From assembly GCA_016199935.1 (NCBI GenBank), contig JACQFS010000033.1, positions 1-47,134 of the forward strand: DNA of 47,134 nt, given 5' to 3'. Shown here in pieces: positions 8,837 to 15,898 of the stretch. The stretch is from Verrucomicrobiota bacterium (GTDB lineage: Bacteria; Verrucomicrobiota; Verrucomicrobiia; Limisphaerales; JACQFS01). The notes beneath the pieces are model-generated. The model made no database searches. It had not been told where the DNA came from and was given only the letters and a program-made list of their open reading frames with translations. How positions within the stretch are numbered: the first letter of the stretch is position 1; every line of letters begins with the position of its first letter. Position numbers and translations under genes: made by a program.

Positions 8837-9841
8837 ATGTTCCGGCTGCTCACGATTTTTTTGCTCCTCGCCGCGTCCGCTCTCGCGGCGCACGCGCAGA
8901 GTCCCCTGAGCAAACTCCCCCACGTCGAACTCTACGGCCACACCTACGTCCCGCTCGCCGACTGGGCCGTGGCCAACGGCCTCAAGGCCGCGTGGACCCA
9001 GAAGGACAAGGTCGCCATCGTCACCAACCGCACCCTGCGCCTCCAGTTCGAGGCCGACTCGCGCAAGGCCTCCATTGACCGCATCGGCATCTACCTCAGC
9101 GTCCCCTTTGCCGTGCGCGCCGGCACGCCCTACATCTCCGTGCAGGACCTCACCACCACCATCCAGCCGGTTTTGTTTCCGGTGAAAAATTCGCCGGGCC
9201 AGCGCGTGCGCACCATCTGCCTCGACCCCGGCCACGGCGGCAAGGACACCGGCAACATCGCCGGCAGCGCGCAGGAGAAACGCTACACCCTCCAACTCGC
9301 CCTCGAAGTGAAGACGCTCCTGAAAGAAGCCGGCCTCAAAGTCGTGCTCACGCGCAACGACGACCGCTTCATCGAACTCGGCGACCGCGACACCATCGCG
9401 CGGAAAAACGGCGCGGACCTTTTCGTGAGCCTCCACTTCAACGGCCAGGCCGGCGGCAACGACGGCCGCGGCGCCGAGTCCTACTGCCTGACCCCGGCCA
9501 AGGCCAGCTCCACCAACGCCCGCGGCGAGGGCGCCGAGAACGGCAACTTTCCCGGCAACAAGTTCAACGAGAAAAACGTCCTGCTCGCCTACCAGATTCA
9601 CAAGCGGCTCGAACGCGACCTCGGCCTCGAGGACCGCGGGGTGCGCCGCGCGCGCTTCGCCGTGTTGCGCACGGCCGAGATGCCGGCGGTGCTCATCGAG
9701 GGCGGTTTCCTTTCCAATCCCGACGAGCGCCGGCGCATCACCGACGCCGGGCAGCTCCGGCAGATGGCGCGCGCGATTGTGGATGGCCTCCTGGCCTACA
9801 AGCGCCTCGTGGAGCGCGCGGAGATTCGCGCGGCGCAGTGA
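8837..9841 (+). CDS. amiC: N-acetylmuramoyl-L-alanine amidase (Amidase_3, AmiC type)
   Basis: 334 residues with signal peptide MFRLLTIFLLLAASALAAHA. Residues about 30-110 look like a copper-amine-oxidase-type N-terminal binding domain (VELYGHTYVPLADWAVANG). The catalytic domain starts at about 125 with TICLDPGHGGKDTG. Zinc ligands are His133, Glu147 (AQEKRYTL) and His200 (VSLHFNGQ), and the catalytic Glu is Glu288 in VLIEGGFLSN. All expected residues are present. It would cut the amide between N-acetylmuramic acid and the peptide stem in the periplasm, for cell separation or wall turnover. No regulatory EnvC/NlpD partner is visible nearby. Confidence 0.9.
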   Translation: MFRLLTIFLLLAASALAAHAQSPLSKLPHVELYGHTYVPLADWAVANGLKAAWTQKDKVAIVTNRTLRLQFEADSRKASIDRIGIYLSVPFAVRAGTPYISVQDLTTTIQPVLFPVKNSPGQRVRTICLDPGHGGKDTGNIAGSAQEKRYTLQLALEVKTLLKEAGLKVVLTRNDDRFIELGDRDTIARKNGADLFVSLHFNGQAGGNDGRGAESYCLTPAKASSTNARGEGAENGNFPGNKFNEKNVLLAYQIHKRLERDLGLEDRGVRRARFAVLRTAEMPAVLIEGGFLSNPDERRRITDAGQLRQMARAIVDGLLAYKRLVERAEIRAAQ

Positions 9842-9853
9842 GGCGGTCTGTTT

Positions 9854-10010
<157 letters not shown>

Positions 10011-10049
10011 GAATTCAGATGCTCACGACGATGCGGCGGTGAAGGAGAA

Positions 10050-10134
10050 GGTAGGGCGCGGTGTCCTCACCGCGCCGCGGATAACCCAACGCGTCCGGCC
10101 GCATCGCGGCGCGCTGAGGACAGCGCGCCCTACC
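10050..10134. repeat. REPIN: two inverted REP hairpins with GTAG foot
   Basis: The left unit 10050-10079 is GTAG followed by the hairpin GGCGCGGTG-TCCT-CACCGCGCC. The right unit 10105-10134 is its inverted copy, GGCGCGCTG-AGGA-CAGCGCGCC followed by CTAC. The arms match in 28 of 30 positions, and the two differences pair with each other inside each hairpin. GTAG plus hairpin plus inverted mate is the textbook structure of REP doublets mobilised by RAYT transposases. Confidence 0.8.
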
Positions 10135-10284
10135 GCGTGCGGTTTTTGCCGGTTTAATATTTTCCCGGTCCGCCCCGCTGGAGACGGGGGAAACCGCCTC
10201 GACAGGTCCATCTGCGGGAGTAGGCTGCCGCCGTGACCTACCCAATGCCCGCTTTGCTAGACCGCAATCTGCGGTCGAATACCT

Positions 10285-10632
10285 GTTAGGCCGCTTTACC
10301 GTGCCCGCCACTTCCAAAATCTACGTTGCAGGTCCACTGAAGGCGACGCGTGCGCTTCTACACTTTTGCCGAGAGCATCGACACGGCGAGTTCTTTATTC
10401 AGCGATTGGAGCAGTGCATCACCGCCTTGGAGAGCCGGGACATCCAGACTGCGTCGGAGATTTATCAGCAGTTCAGTTTGGTTGGCATGGGTTCGTTTCG
10501 AGATTGGTATCCACCAGTTGTTTTTCCGACCGAGACCGATGAGTATGTCGAGGCAGTTTTCGAGGCGCTCACGAGTTATTGGAGCGCACACATGAGGCCC
10601 TTGATTCAGAGACAATGACAACGCGGCCTAAC
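10285..10632 (+). mobile_element. Possible solitary integron-type gene cassette
   Basis: GTTAGGC (10285-10291) fits the GTTRRRY core site and stands 9 bp before the GTG start. GCCTAAC (10626-10632) fits RYYYAAC and follows the stop by 7 bp. The pair is complementary over 10 bp (GTTAGGCCGC / GCGGCCTAAC), as expected for one cassette's own ends. The enclosed gene has clearly lower GC than its surroundings. A full attC with a second GTTRRRY is not found downstream, and no integrase is visible, so this may be a decayed cassette or chance. Confidence 0.35.
10301..10618 (+). CDS. Hypothetical protein, low-GC orphan
   Basis: 105 residues from a GTG start. I do not recognise the family. It has no signal peptide or TM segment; it is a soluble, probably helical protein (RLEQCITALESRDIQTASEIYQQF) with an aromatic acidic C-terminal half (FRDWYPPVVFPTETDEYVEAVFEALTSYW is described here only by position, residues about 68-96). 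Base composition is visibly more AT-rich than neighbouring genes, which suggests acquisition. It is bounded by cassette-like core sites. No Shine-Dalgarno sequence is obvious, consistent with cassette genes that are often leader-poor. Confidence 0.55.
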   Translation: MPATSKIYVAGPLKATRALLHFCREHRHGEFFIQRLEQCITALESRDIQTASEIYQQFSLVGMGSFRDWYPPVVFPTETDEYVEAVFEALTSYWSAHMRPLIQRQ

Positions 10633-10687
10633 TGTTGATCCTCGACACGTTGTCCGCAGTTTCGGGGAGTCGTCCGGTGCTTTTGAT

Positions 10688-10909
10688 ATGAAGCTAACCA
10701 ATGACCGCTATGTCGTCCTGATCGGCACCAAGAATTTCACGGAGCGTTATTACCGCGACCGGACCGGCTGGCTAAAGGTCAGCGCGCGTGGCCGGAGATT
10801 CCGGATGACGCCGGAGCAGGTGCTGAATCACGTCCTGCCGGCGGTGGCCAGCCTCAAGCCCAACCTGACCATCAAGGTGGAACATCGCGATCACCCGCCC
10901 ACCAAATGA
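10688..10909 (+). CDS. Hypothetical small protein
   Basis: 73 residues from ATG. Not recognised. The sequence is basic (YYRDRTGWLKVSARGRRFRM) and contains MTPEQVLNHVLPAVA, a helix-like stretch. No signal peptide or metal motif. It lies 69 bp after the orphan gene at 10301-10618. The coding nature rests on ATG start, moderate length and codon use in keeping with the genome; it could still be spurious. Confidence 0.4.
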   Translation: MKLTNDRYVVLIGTKNFTERYYRDRTGWLKVSARGRRFRMTPEQVLNHVLPAVASLKPNLTIKVEHRDHPPTK

Positions 10910-11072
10910 ACGAAGCACCTGATCCGGCGTGGCCGCGAAGCGTTGCACATGGCCAAGGCCCTCGCGGTGCTGGCGCACGGCACCGTTTGCCAGCGTGGCC
11001 GCGCGCGGCGTCGGTCACGGATGCTCCGCGTCGTCAGGCGTCGCCACTGGTCGCACGTAAACGAAAGTCTTC

Positions 11073-11573
11073 ATGAACAACCCATCCATTGACCCGAAAG
11101 TCTCCATCGGCCACGTGCATCTGAAAGTCGCCGACCTCGAACGGGCGCTGCGTTTCTACTGCGGCGTGCTGGGCTTCGAGCGGACGCAACGCTACGGCGA
11201 CGGCGCGGCGTTCATTTCCGCGGGCGGCTATCATCATCACATCGGCCTCAACACGTGGGAGAGTCTGGGGGGTTCGCCACCGCCCGCCGGCACCACGGGG
11301 CTTTTTCATCTGGCCATTCTCTATCCGACGCGCGCCACGCTCGCGGATGCGTTGCGCCGGTTGTTGGCGGCGGACATTCCGCTCGACGGCGCGAGCGACC
11401 ACGGGGTGAGCGAGGCCCTTTACCTGCGCGATCCCGACCAGAACGGCGTGGAGTTGTATTGGGATCGTCCACCCGCAGACTGGCCGCACACGGCCGACGG
11501 GAAGCTGGCGATGTTCACGCGGCCCCTGAATCTCAAAGCGCTGCTGGACGAGGTCTCATCGGACGCGCCATGA
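11073..11573 (+). CDS. VOC-family (glyoxalase/catechol dioxygenase-like) protein
   Basis: 166 residues forming one or two beta-alpha-beta-beta-beta modules of the vicinal oxygen chelate superfamily. The first module starts IGHVHLKVADLERALRFY with GVLGFE, and the second contains GLFHLAIL. Candidate metal ligands are His16, His79 and Glu127 (DQNGVELYWDRP), the 2-His-1-Glu pattern of extradiol dioxygenases such as CatE-like proteins. The conserved HHHIGLNTW block is typical of that branch. The substrate cannot be predicted. It ends just before a tandem repeat cluster and is convergent with the ThuA genes. Confidence 0.8.
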   Translation: MNNPSIDPKVSIGHVHLKVADLERALRFYCGVLGFERTQRYGDGAAFISAGGYHHHIGLNTWESLGGSPPPAGTTGLFHLAILYPTRATLADALRRLLAADIPLDGASDHGVSEALYLRDPDQNGVELYWDRPPADWPHTADGKLAMFTRPLNLKALLDEVSSDAP

Positions 11574-11575
11574 CC

Positions 11576-11655
11576 AACATTCAACATTCAACATCCAACA
11601 TCGAAGGCGCGGAAGGGGGGAAAGTTCGGCGTTGGGGTTGAATGTTGAATGTTTC
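11576..11655. repeat. Heptamer repeat CATTCAA in inverted orientation
   Basis: Four 7-bp units (cattcaa, cattcaa, catccaa, catcgaa) at 11578-11605 are mirrored by gttgaatgttgaatg at 11637-11651, giving a potential hairpin directly after the VOC gene stop. Confidence 0.8.
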
Positions 11656-11675
11656 TTGGCTTCAACCCGCTGAAC

Positions 11676-11697
11676 GCGCAGAGCTGGAGCTCTGCGC
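11676..11697. repeat. REP hairpin of the GGAGCGCNGAGCTCC family
   Basis: GCGCAGAGCT-gg-AGCTCTGCGC is a perfect 10-bp palindrome ending 5 bp before the stop codon of the ThuA-like gene on the minus strand. Read on the minus strand it is preceded by GGAG. Related copies are at 21352-21373 and 22058-22131. Confidence 0.75.
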
Positions 11698-11702
11698 TCC
11701 GA

Positions 11703-12470
11703 TTATTGCTTCGGGCCGTAGCCCTGCTTGGGCGAGCCGTCGTCGTTGAGTTTGCCGCAGGCCCAGAGGAGGCCGCGCGTGACGAGGTCGAGATAGATCG
11801 GGTCGCTCATGGTGGCGTTGCCGTGGCCCATGGTGGTGCCGAAGACCTTTGCCTTGCCGTAGGTGTTCACCCAAATGAGGTTGTGCTCCTTCTGCGTGTC
11901 CTCGCCCCACGCCTTGGCAAGCGGGACGAAGTTGGGGTAGAGGATTTCGTTCTTGTAGAGTTCGTCGGCCTTGTCGAGCCACTCGGCGGGGAAGCCGATC
12001 ATCACGGGATGAAGCGGAGCCAAGTTGATGACCTTGAGGTCGCGGTTCTTCTCGTGGCTCATGCTCTTTTGCCCGACGCATTGGCGCCACTCGTCGGTGC
12101 CGGCCATGCGGTAGCTGTGCGTGGAGCAATGGAGCATCACCGCGGGCGTGCCATCGTGATGGGCCTTGGCGATGCGCTCGACGAAGGCGACGTTGGTGAC
12201 GGCGCCGAAGCATTCGTTGTGGAGGACGACATCGTAGCCCTTCGCCCAGTCGGCCTTTTCGTAAATGGAGATGCGGTGGCTCTTGTCGGATTTCCCGGCG
12301 GGGCCCTCCTCGTGGACGATGGTGAAGGTGACGTTGGCGCGCGCGGCGATGCCCTCGGAGAGGATGGTCTTCTGGTTCTCGTAATCGTGGCAGCAGCCGC
12401 CGGTGACCATGAGCGCGCGCAGGGGCTTGGTGGCGGCGGTAGCGGCGAAGGCGAGGAGGAGAAGGAGCAG
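11703..12470 (-). CDS. ThuA-like secreted protein, start codon unclear
   Basis: Recognisable by LRALMVTGGCCHDYENQKTIL and the C-terminal SDPIYLDLVTRGLLWACGKL, which match the ThuA-like (trehalose utilisation) glutamine-amidotransferase-fold family. It is a paralogue of the next gene upstream. The signal-peptide core LLLLLLAFAATAAT is encoded in frame, but no ATG, GTG or TTG precedes it until 12695, deep inside the upstream gene. A TTTGAAC heptamer repeat occupies the place where the start should be. I put the start at a CTG (12470) with AAGG 7 nt upstream; the first ordinary start is the ATG at 12413, which would remove the signal peptide. The substrate is unknown. Confidence 0.7.
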   Translation of the reverse strand: MLLLLLAFAATAATKPLRALMVTGGCCHDYENQKTILSEGIAARANVTFTIVHEEGPAGKSDKSHRISIYEKADWAKGYDVVLHNECFGAVTNVAFVERIAKAHHDGTPAVMLHCSTHSYRMAGTDEWRQCVGQKSMSHEKNRDLKVINLAPLHPVMIGFPAEWLDKADELYKNEILYPNFVPLAKAWGEDTQKEHNLIWVNTYGKAKVFGTTMGHGNATMSDPIYLDLVTRGLLWACGKLNDDGSPKQGYGPKQ

Positions 12471-12478
12471 GAGGAAAC

Positions 12479-12514
12479 CTTGAACCTTGAACTTTGAACT
12501 TTGAACTTTGAATG
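12479..12514. repeat. Heptamer repeat TTTGAAC
   Basis: Consecutive ttgaacc, ttgaac, tttgaac, tttgaac, tttgaatg units fill the short gap between the two ThuA genes and run into the expected 5' end of the downstream one. Confidence 0.85.
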
Positions 12515-12523
12515 ACGGAACCG

Positions 12524-13372
12524 TTATTTCTTCGGGCCGTAGCCGGGTTTGGGCATGCCGTCGGGGTTGATTTTGCCGCAGGCCCAGAGGACGCCGTGGG
12601 TGACGAGGTCGAGGTAGCGCGCGTCGGACACGGTCTCGTTGTTGTGGCCGATGGTGGTGCTGAAGACGCGCGTGCCGTGGTAGTCGTTGGCCCACGCGAC
12701 GACGTAGTCATTTTCCTTTTTGCTGCCGTCCTTCCTGTCGGTGACGGTCTGCTTGCCGTGCGCGATGGGGGTGGCGGTGGGGAAGATCTGGATGTTGTTG
12801 TAGTGCTCCTCCTTGATCGTGGTCCAGTCGGCGAGGCCGCGCGCGATGGCGTGATTTTTCTCCGTGAAGGAAATGGCGATGGGCTCCTGCGGGCCGTGGC
12901 CACTGGACTGGAGGCCGAGGTAATCGAACCACGCGGAGCGTTCTTCGCCGGCGGTGGCCTTGTCGTTGGGGTTGCCGATGCGGTAGCAGTGCATCGCGCA
13001 GTGGAGGTTCACGCCGGGAATGCCCGCGCGGTGCGGGGCGAGCACGGCCTTGATGGTGGCGGGATCGCTGACGGCGGCGGCGCACTCGTCGTGGAGCACG
13101 AGGTCGAAACCTTTCGCGTAATCCGCGTTGCCGTAAATGGCGAGCGGGGGCTTGGTGCTTTTGTCGTCGGTGTGGACCTGGGTGACGACAACGTTGGCGC
13201 GCGACTCGAGGCCGGCCTTGAGGATGTCCTTCTGCTTCGCGTAATCGTGGCAGCAACCGCCGGTGATGAGCAGGACGCGCAACGGCTGCGGCGGCTGCGC
13301 GGTGGTGCAGGCGTTGAAGGTGAGCACGACGAGCGTGAGGGCGGAAACGAGGGCGGCGAGGCGTTTGAACAT
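12524..13372 (-). CDS. ThuA-like secreted protein
   Basis: 282 residues beginning MFKRLAALVSALTLVVLTFNAC; the hydrophobic segment ends at a Cys, so it may be a lipoprotein, though the lipobox is weak. The mature part starts LRVLLITGGCCHDYAKQKDIL and ends SDARYLDLVTHGVLWACGKI. This is the ThuA-like domain (PF06283) common in Verrucomicrobia and Planctomycetes, with an amidotransferase-like fold and mostly unknown roles, probably in sugar metabolism. The frame extends to 13600, but the Met at 13372 gives the export signal. It lies immediately upstream of a second paralogue on the same strand. Confidence 0.8.
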   Translation of the reverse strand: MFKRLAALVSALTLVVLTFNACTTAQPPQPLRVLLITGGCCHDYAKQKDILKAGLESRANVVVTQVHTDDKSTKPPLAIYGNADYAKGFDLVLHDECAAAVSDPATIKAVLAPHRAGIPGVNLHCAMHCYRIGNPNDKATAGEERSAWFDYLGLQSSGHGPQEPIAISFTEKNHAIARGLADWTTIKEEHYNNIQIFPTATPIAHGKQTVTDRKDGSKKENDYVVAWANDYHGTRVFSTTIGHNNETVSDARYLDLVTHGVLWACGKINPDGMPKPGYGPKK

Positions 13373-13460
13373 GGGCGGGCTTATACGGGCGGGGGGCGCG
13401 CTTGGGAAGCGTTGATTTGAACCCGCACTCCGAAGGGGCGCATCTTGACATCGTGGGTTC

Positions 13461-13570
13461 GGACCGCGAGCCGTCCCGGCGCGCAGCGGCTCCGCAGCAA
13501 GGAAGCGTCCGTTCAGTCCAAACGCCCGTCGGCACTCGTGGCCGCTGCGAGCCGGGACGGCTCGCGGTCC
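13461..13570. repeat. REPIN-like inverted pair, GGACCGCGAGCCG family
   Basis: 13461-13490 and 13541-13570 are inverted copies matching in 29 of 30 positions around a 50-bp spacer. Each arm contains its own hairpin (GCGAGCCG-tcc-CGGCTCGC, with one mismatch in the left arm). It lies in the 597-bp divergent gap between the ThuA gene and the giant secreted-protein gene. Confidence 0.8.
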
Positions 13571-13628
13571 GGTCTTCGGGCGTCCCGCCGCTTTACCCAC
13601 GATTAAAAGATGCGCCCACTCCGAAGTT

Positions 13629-13752
13629 GAACCACGGATGGACGCGGAGCAGAAGGGTCGAAATCCGTTCCCAGTTCTCGCAGAACGGGAAAAAGGTTCT
13701 CCGGCTCAGTCCTCAGTTTCATCCGTGTCCATCCGTGTCCATCCGTGGTTGC
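13629..13752. repeat. ACACGGAT repeats in inverted orientation
   Basis: accacggatggacgcgga at 13630-13647 and three opposite units (atccgtgtcc, atccgtgtcc, atccgtggtt) at 13721-13750 form an inverted pair separated by about 70 bp. The remaining bases up to 13969 show nothing else I can name apart from the likely leader of the next gene. Confidence 0.8.
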
Positions 13753-13969
13753 CAATTCCCAATTCGGAGTTCGGGTTGAATGGCGCGCGGTTATCCTGAG
13801 TATTAGTTGCACGGTCATGTTTTTCGTAAATGCGAAAGTCGCTGAGGAGTAACAGAAATCACCCAAAATAGACTTGTCCCTGAGCTCCGCATTGGCGATA
13901 AAAACGACTGCTTTGGGCAATCTGAGATGTTGGGTTGGGGGGGCTGAAAAACCTTCGTTGAAACGAGGG

Positions 13970-15751
13970 ATGTGCTTCGTCGTAATCCAGTTTTTCCAGA
14001 CGCGTCGCGCCGGTGAAAGAGCGCACCACAACGGGTGGTTGCCCGTGCCGGTGGTCGCGTTTTTTACCGCGCTCCTGCTGCTCGCGGGCGGGCTCCAAGC
14101 GGCGACGTTCGACACGCCGGTGACGGTGTCGAGCCTCGACTTCTCCGCGTATGCGCAGTGGGTGGACGGCGCTGAAACCACCGCCACCAACCTGAGCGAT
14201 CCGACGCGGGTGCTCTACACGCAGACGACCGTCCCGAACTTCAACGGCTACGGCTTTGGCGAATCCACGAATCCCGGCCCGCGCCACTTGCGAATCGGAT
14301 TCACGGCGCCGATGGCCGTCGGCTCGGTGCTGGTGCGCGGCAGCGGGAAACTTTCCGTGCTCGCGAGCAACGCGCCGTATCCCGGCAACCTCACGAACGA
14401 AAGCCACTGGCTCCCGGCGCAGCGGCTCACCACCGCGCTGGGCATCACGGCGAACGAGGTGCCGGACAACGGTTACGCCATCTGGGTGCTGCCGCCGGGG
14501 ACGACGACGCGCGCGCTGCGTTTCTCGCACACGAGCGCGGTGAGCGATCCAGCCTACGTGGGCCGCGCGGCGGGCGCGTGGCTGCTGACGAATCGCTTCG
14601 CGAATCTCGCGCCGCAGGCCCCGATCCTCACGAGCACCAATCAGGCGCTCGCCGGCCGCATCAACAACGAGACGGACGAAATGTTCAACGCGTGGGACAA
14701 CGGCTTCAACGGCGGAACGAACGTCGTCTCCACGACGAACTTCGAGTGGGTCATTCTCACCTGGCCGACGAACATTTCCTTGAACGGACTCTGCGCGCTC
14801 TGGGCCGGCTTCAGCGAAGGCACGGTGCAAAATTATTCCGGGCCGGCGAACATTCATCCGCGCAACGCCGATGAATCCATGTGGACCACGCTGGTCGCCT
14901 CGACGAACATCCAGAACCAATACCCGTGGTTCCTCCCGCCCAACTTCCTGGACTTCGGCTCGAACGTCACCACCCGCGCGTTGCGGCTGAAGATCACGAA
15001 AGCGATCAACGAAGCCACGTCGCACGCCGGACTGGCGGGCAGCAGCCGCGCCGGCAAACGCGTGTGGCTCGGGGACCTGCTCGCGCTCGCGCCGCTCGGC
15101 ACCAATGACCTGGCCTCCGCCGTCGTGCCGCACGTCACACTGCAACCGCCGATCCCGGTCCCGTTTTTCCTGAGCCAACCCGGCTACGTCACGCTCGTGA
15201 TCGAGGACGCCGCGGGCAAACGGGTCCGCAATCTCGTTGGCGAAACTTTTTTTCCGGCGGGCACCAACCTGGTCTATTGGGACGGCCTCGATGAGAGCGG
15301 CAAGGTTGACACGGGCCAGCACGGAGAATACGCGGTCCAGGGCGCGCTCGTGCCGGCCGGCAACTACAAGGTGCGCGGGCTGCAGCGCGATGCGATTGAC
15401 CTGCGCTACGAGTTCTCGGTTTACCACAACGGCAACCCGCCGTGGATCACGGCCAACGACACCGGCGGCTGGCTCGCCGACCACACGCCGCCGAGCGACG
15501 TGGCCTTCCTGCCGGGGGCGACGAACGAGGTGCTCATCTCCAGTTTCATCGCCGAGGACGGCGCGGGTTTCGTGTGGGTGGACCTCAACGGCCGGCGCAC
15601 GCACTCGCGCAAATGGGTCGGCGGCACGTTCACCGGCGCCACGCACCTGTCGCGCGACCGCGGCGCGCAGCGGAACACGAACCACATGGTCTATAGCGGC
15701 TCGGCGTGGGAGGGCGCGTTGCGGCTCTACGGGCTGATGACGAATGGCTAG
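13970..15751 (+). CDS. Giant secreted multidomain protein, N-terminal part before an in-frame TAG
   Basis: 593 residues. The ATG at 13970 gives an N-terminus with a late hydrophobic segment (VVAFFTALLLLAGGLQA) that serves as a signal peptide; a TTG at 13874 is an alternative. The mature start AATFDTPVTVSSLDFSAYAQ and following regions look like beta-sandwich, discoidin-like modules. At about 15150-15330 a FlgD-type Ig segment follows (VTLVIEDAAGKRVRNLVGET, then YWDGLDESGK). The frame stops at TAG (15749-15751), but the same frame continues uninterrupted for 5.6 kb with related domains, so this is the front half of a broken or read-through gene. Confidence 0.7.
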   Translation: MCFVVIQFFQTRRAGERAHHNGWLPVPVVAFFTALLLLAGGLQAATFDTPVTVSSLDFSAYAQWVDGAETTATNLSDPTRVLYTQTTVPNFNGYGFGESTNPGPRHLRIGFTAPMAVGSVLVRGSGKLSVLASNAPYPGNLTNESHWLPAQRLTTALGITANEVPDNGYAIWVLPPGTTTRALRFSHTSAVSDPAYVGRAAGAWLLTNRFANLAPQAPILTSTNQALAGRINNETDEMFNAWDNGFNGGTNVVSTTNFEWVILTWPTNISLNGLCALWAGFSEGTVQNYSGPANIHPRNADESMWTTLVASTNIQNQYPWFLPPNFLDFGSNVTTRALRLKITKAINEATSHAGLAGSSRAGKRVWLGDLLALAPLGTNDLASAVVPHVTLQPPIPVPFFLSQPGYVTLVIEDAAGKRVRNLVGETFFPAGTNLVYWDGLDESGKVDTGQHGEYAVQGALVPAGNYKVRGLQRDAIDLRYEFSVYHNGNPPWITANDTGGWLADHTPPSDVAFLPGATNEVLISSFIAEDGAGFVWVDLNGRRTHSRKWVGGTFTGATHLSRDRGAQRNTNHMVYSGSAWEGALRLYGLMTNG

Positions 15752-15898
15752 GAGCAGGTCGCGCAATACAACTTCGCTGTTTACACCAACGCCGCCATCA
15801 GCGGCCTCGCGGTCCACAACGGCAACCTCATCGCCAGTCTCCCGGCGCTCAACCAACTCCTCTTCGTCAGCGTCGGCTCGCACAGTGTCCTCGGCACG

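Noticed and set aside
10140-10760. Full integron with several cassettes
   Set aside because: Only one pair of core sites is visible; no RYYYAAC upstream of 10285 in the preceding 140 bp, no GTTRRRY after 10632 in the following 130 bp, and no tyrosine recombinase.
12471-12695. GTG at 12695 as the start of the second ThuA gene
   Set aside because: It would overlap the upstream paralogue by about 170 bp and encode an Arg/Pro/His-rich, shadow-like leader before the signal peptide.
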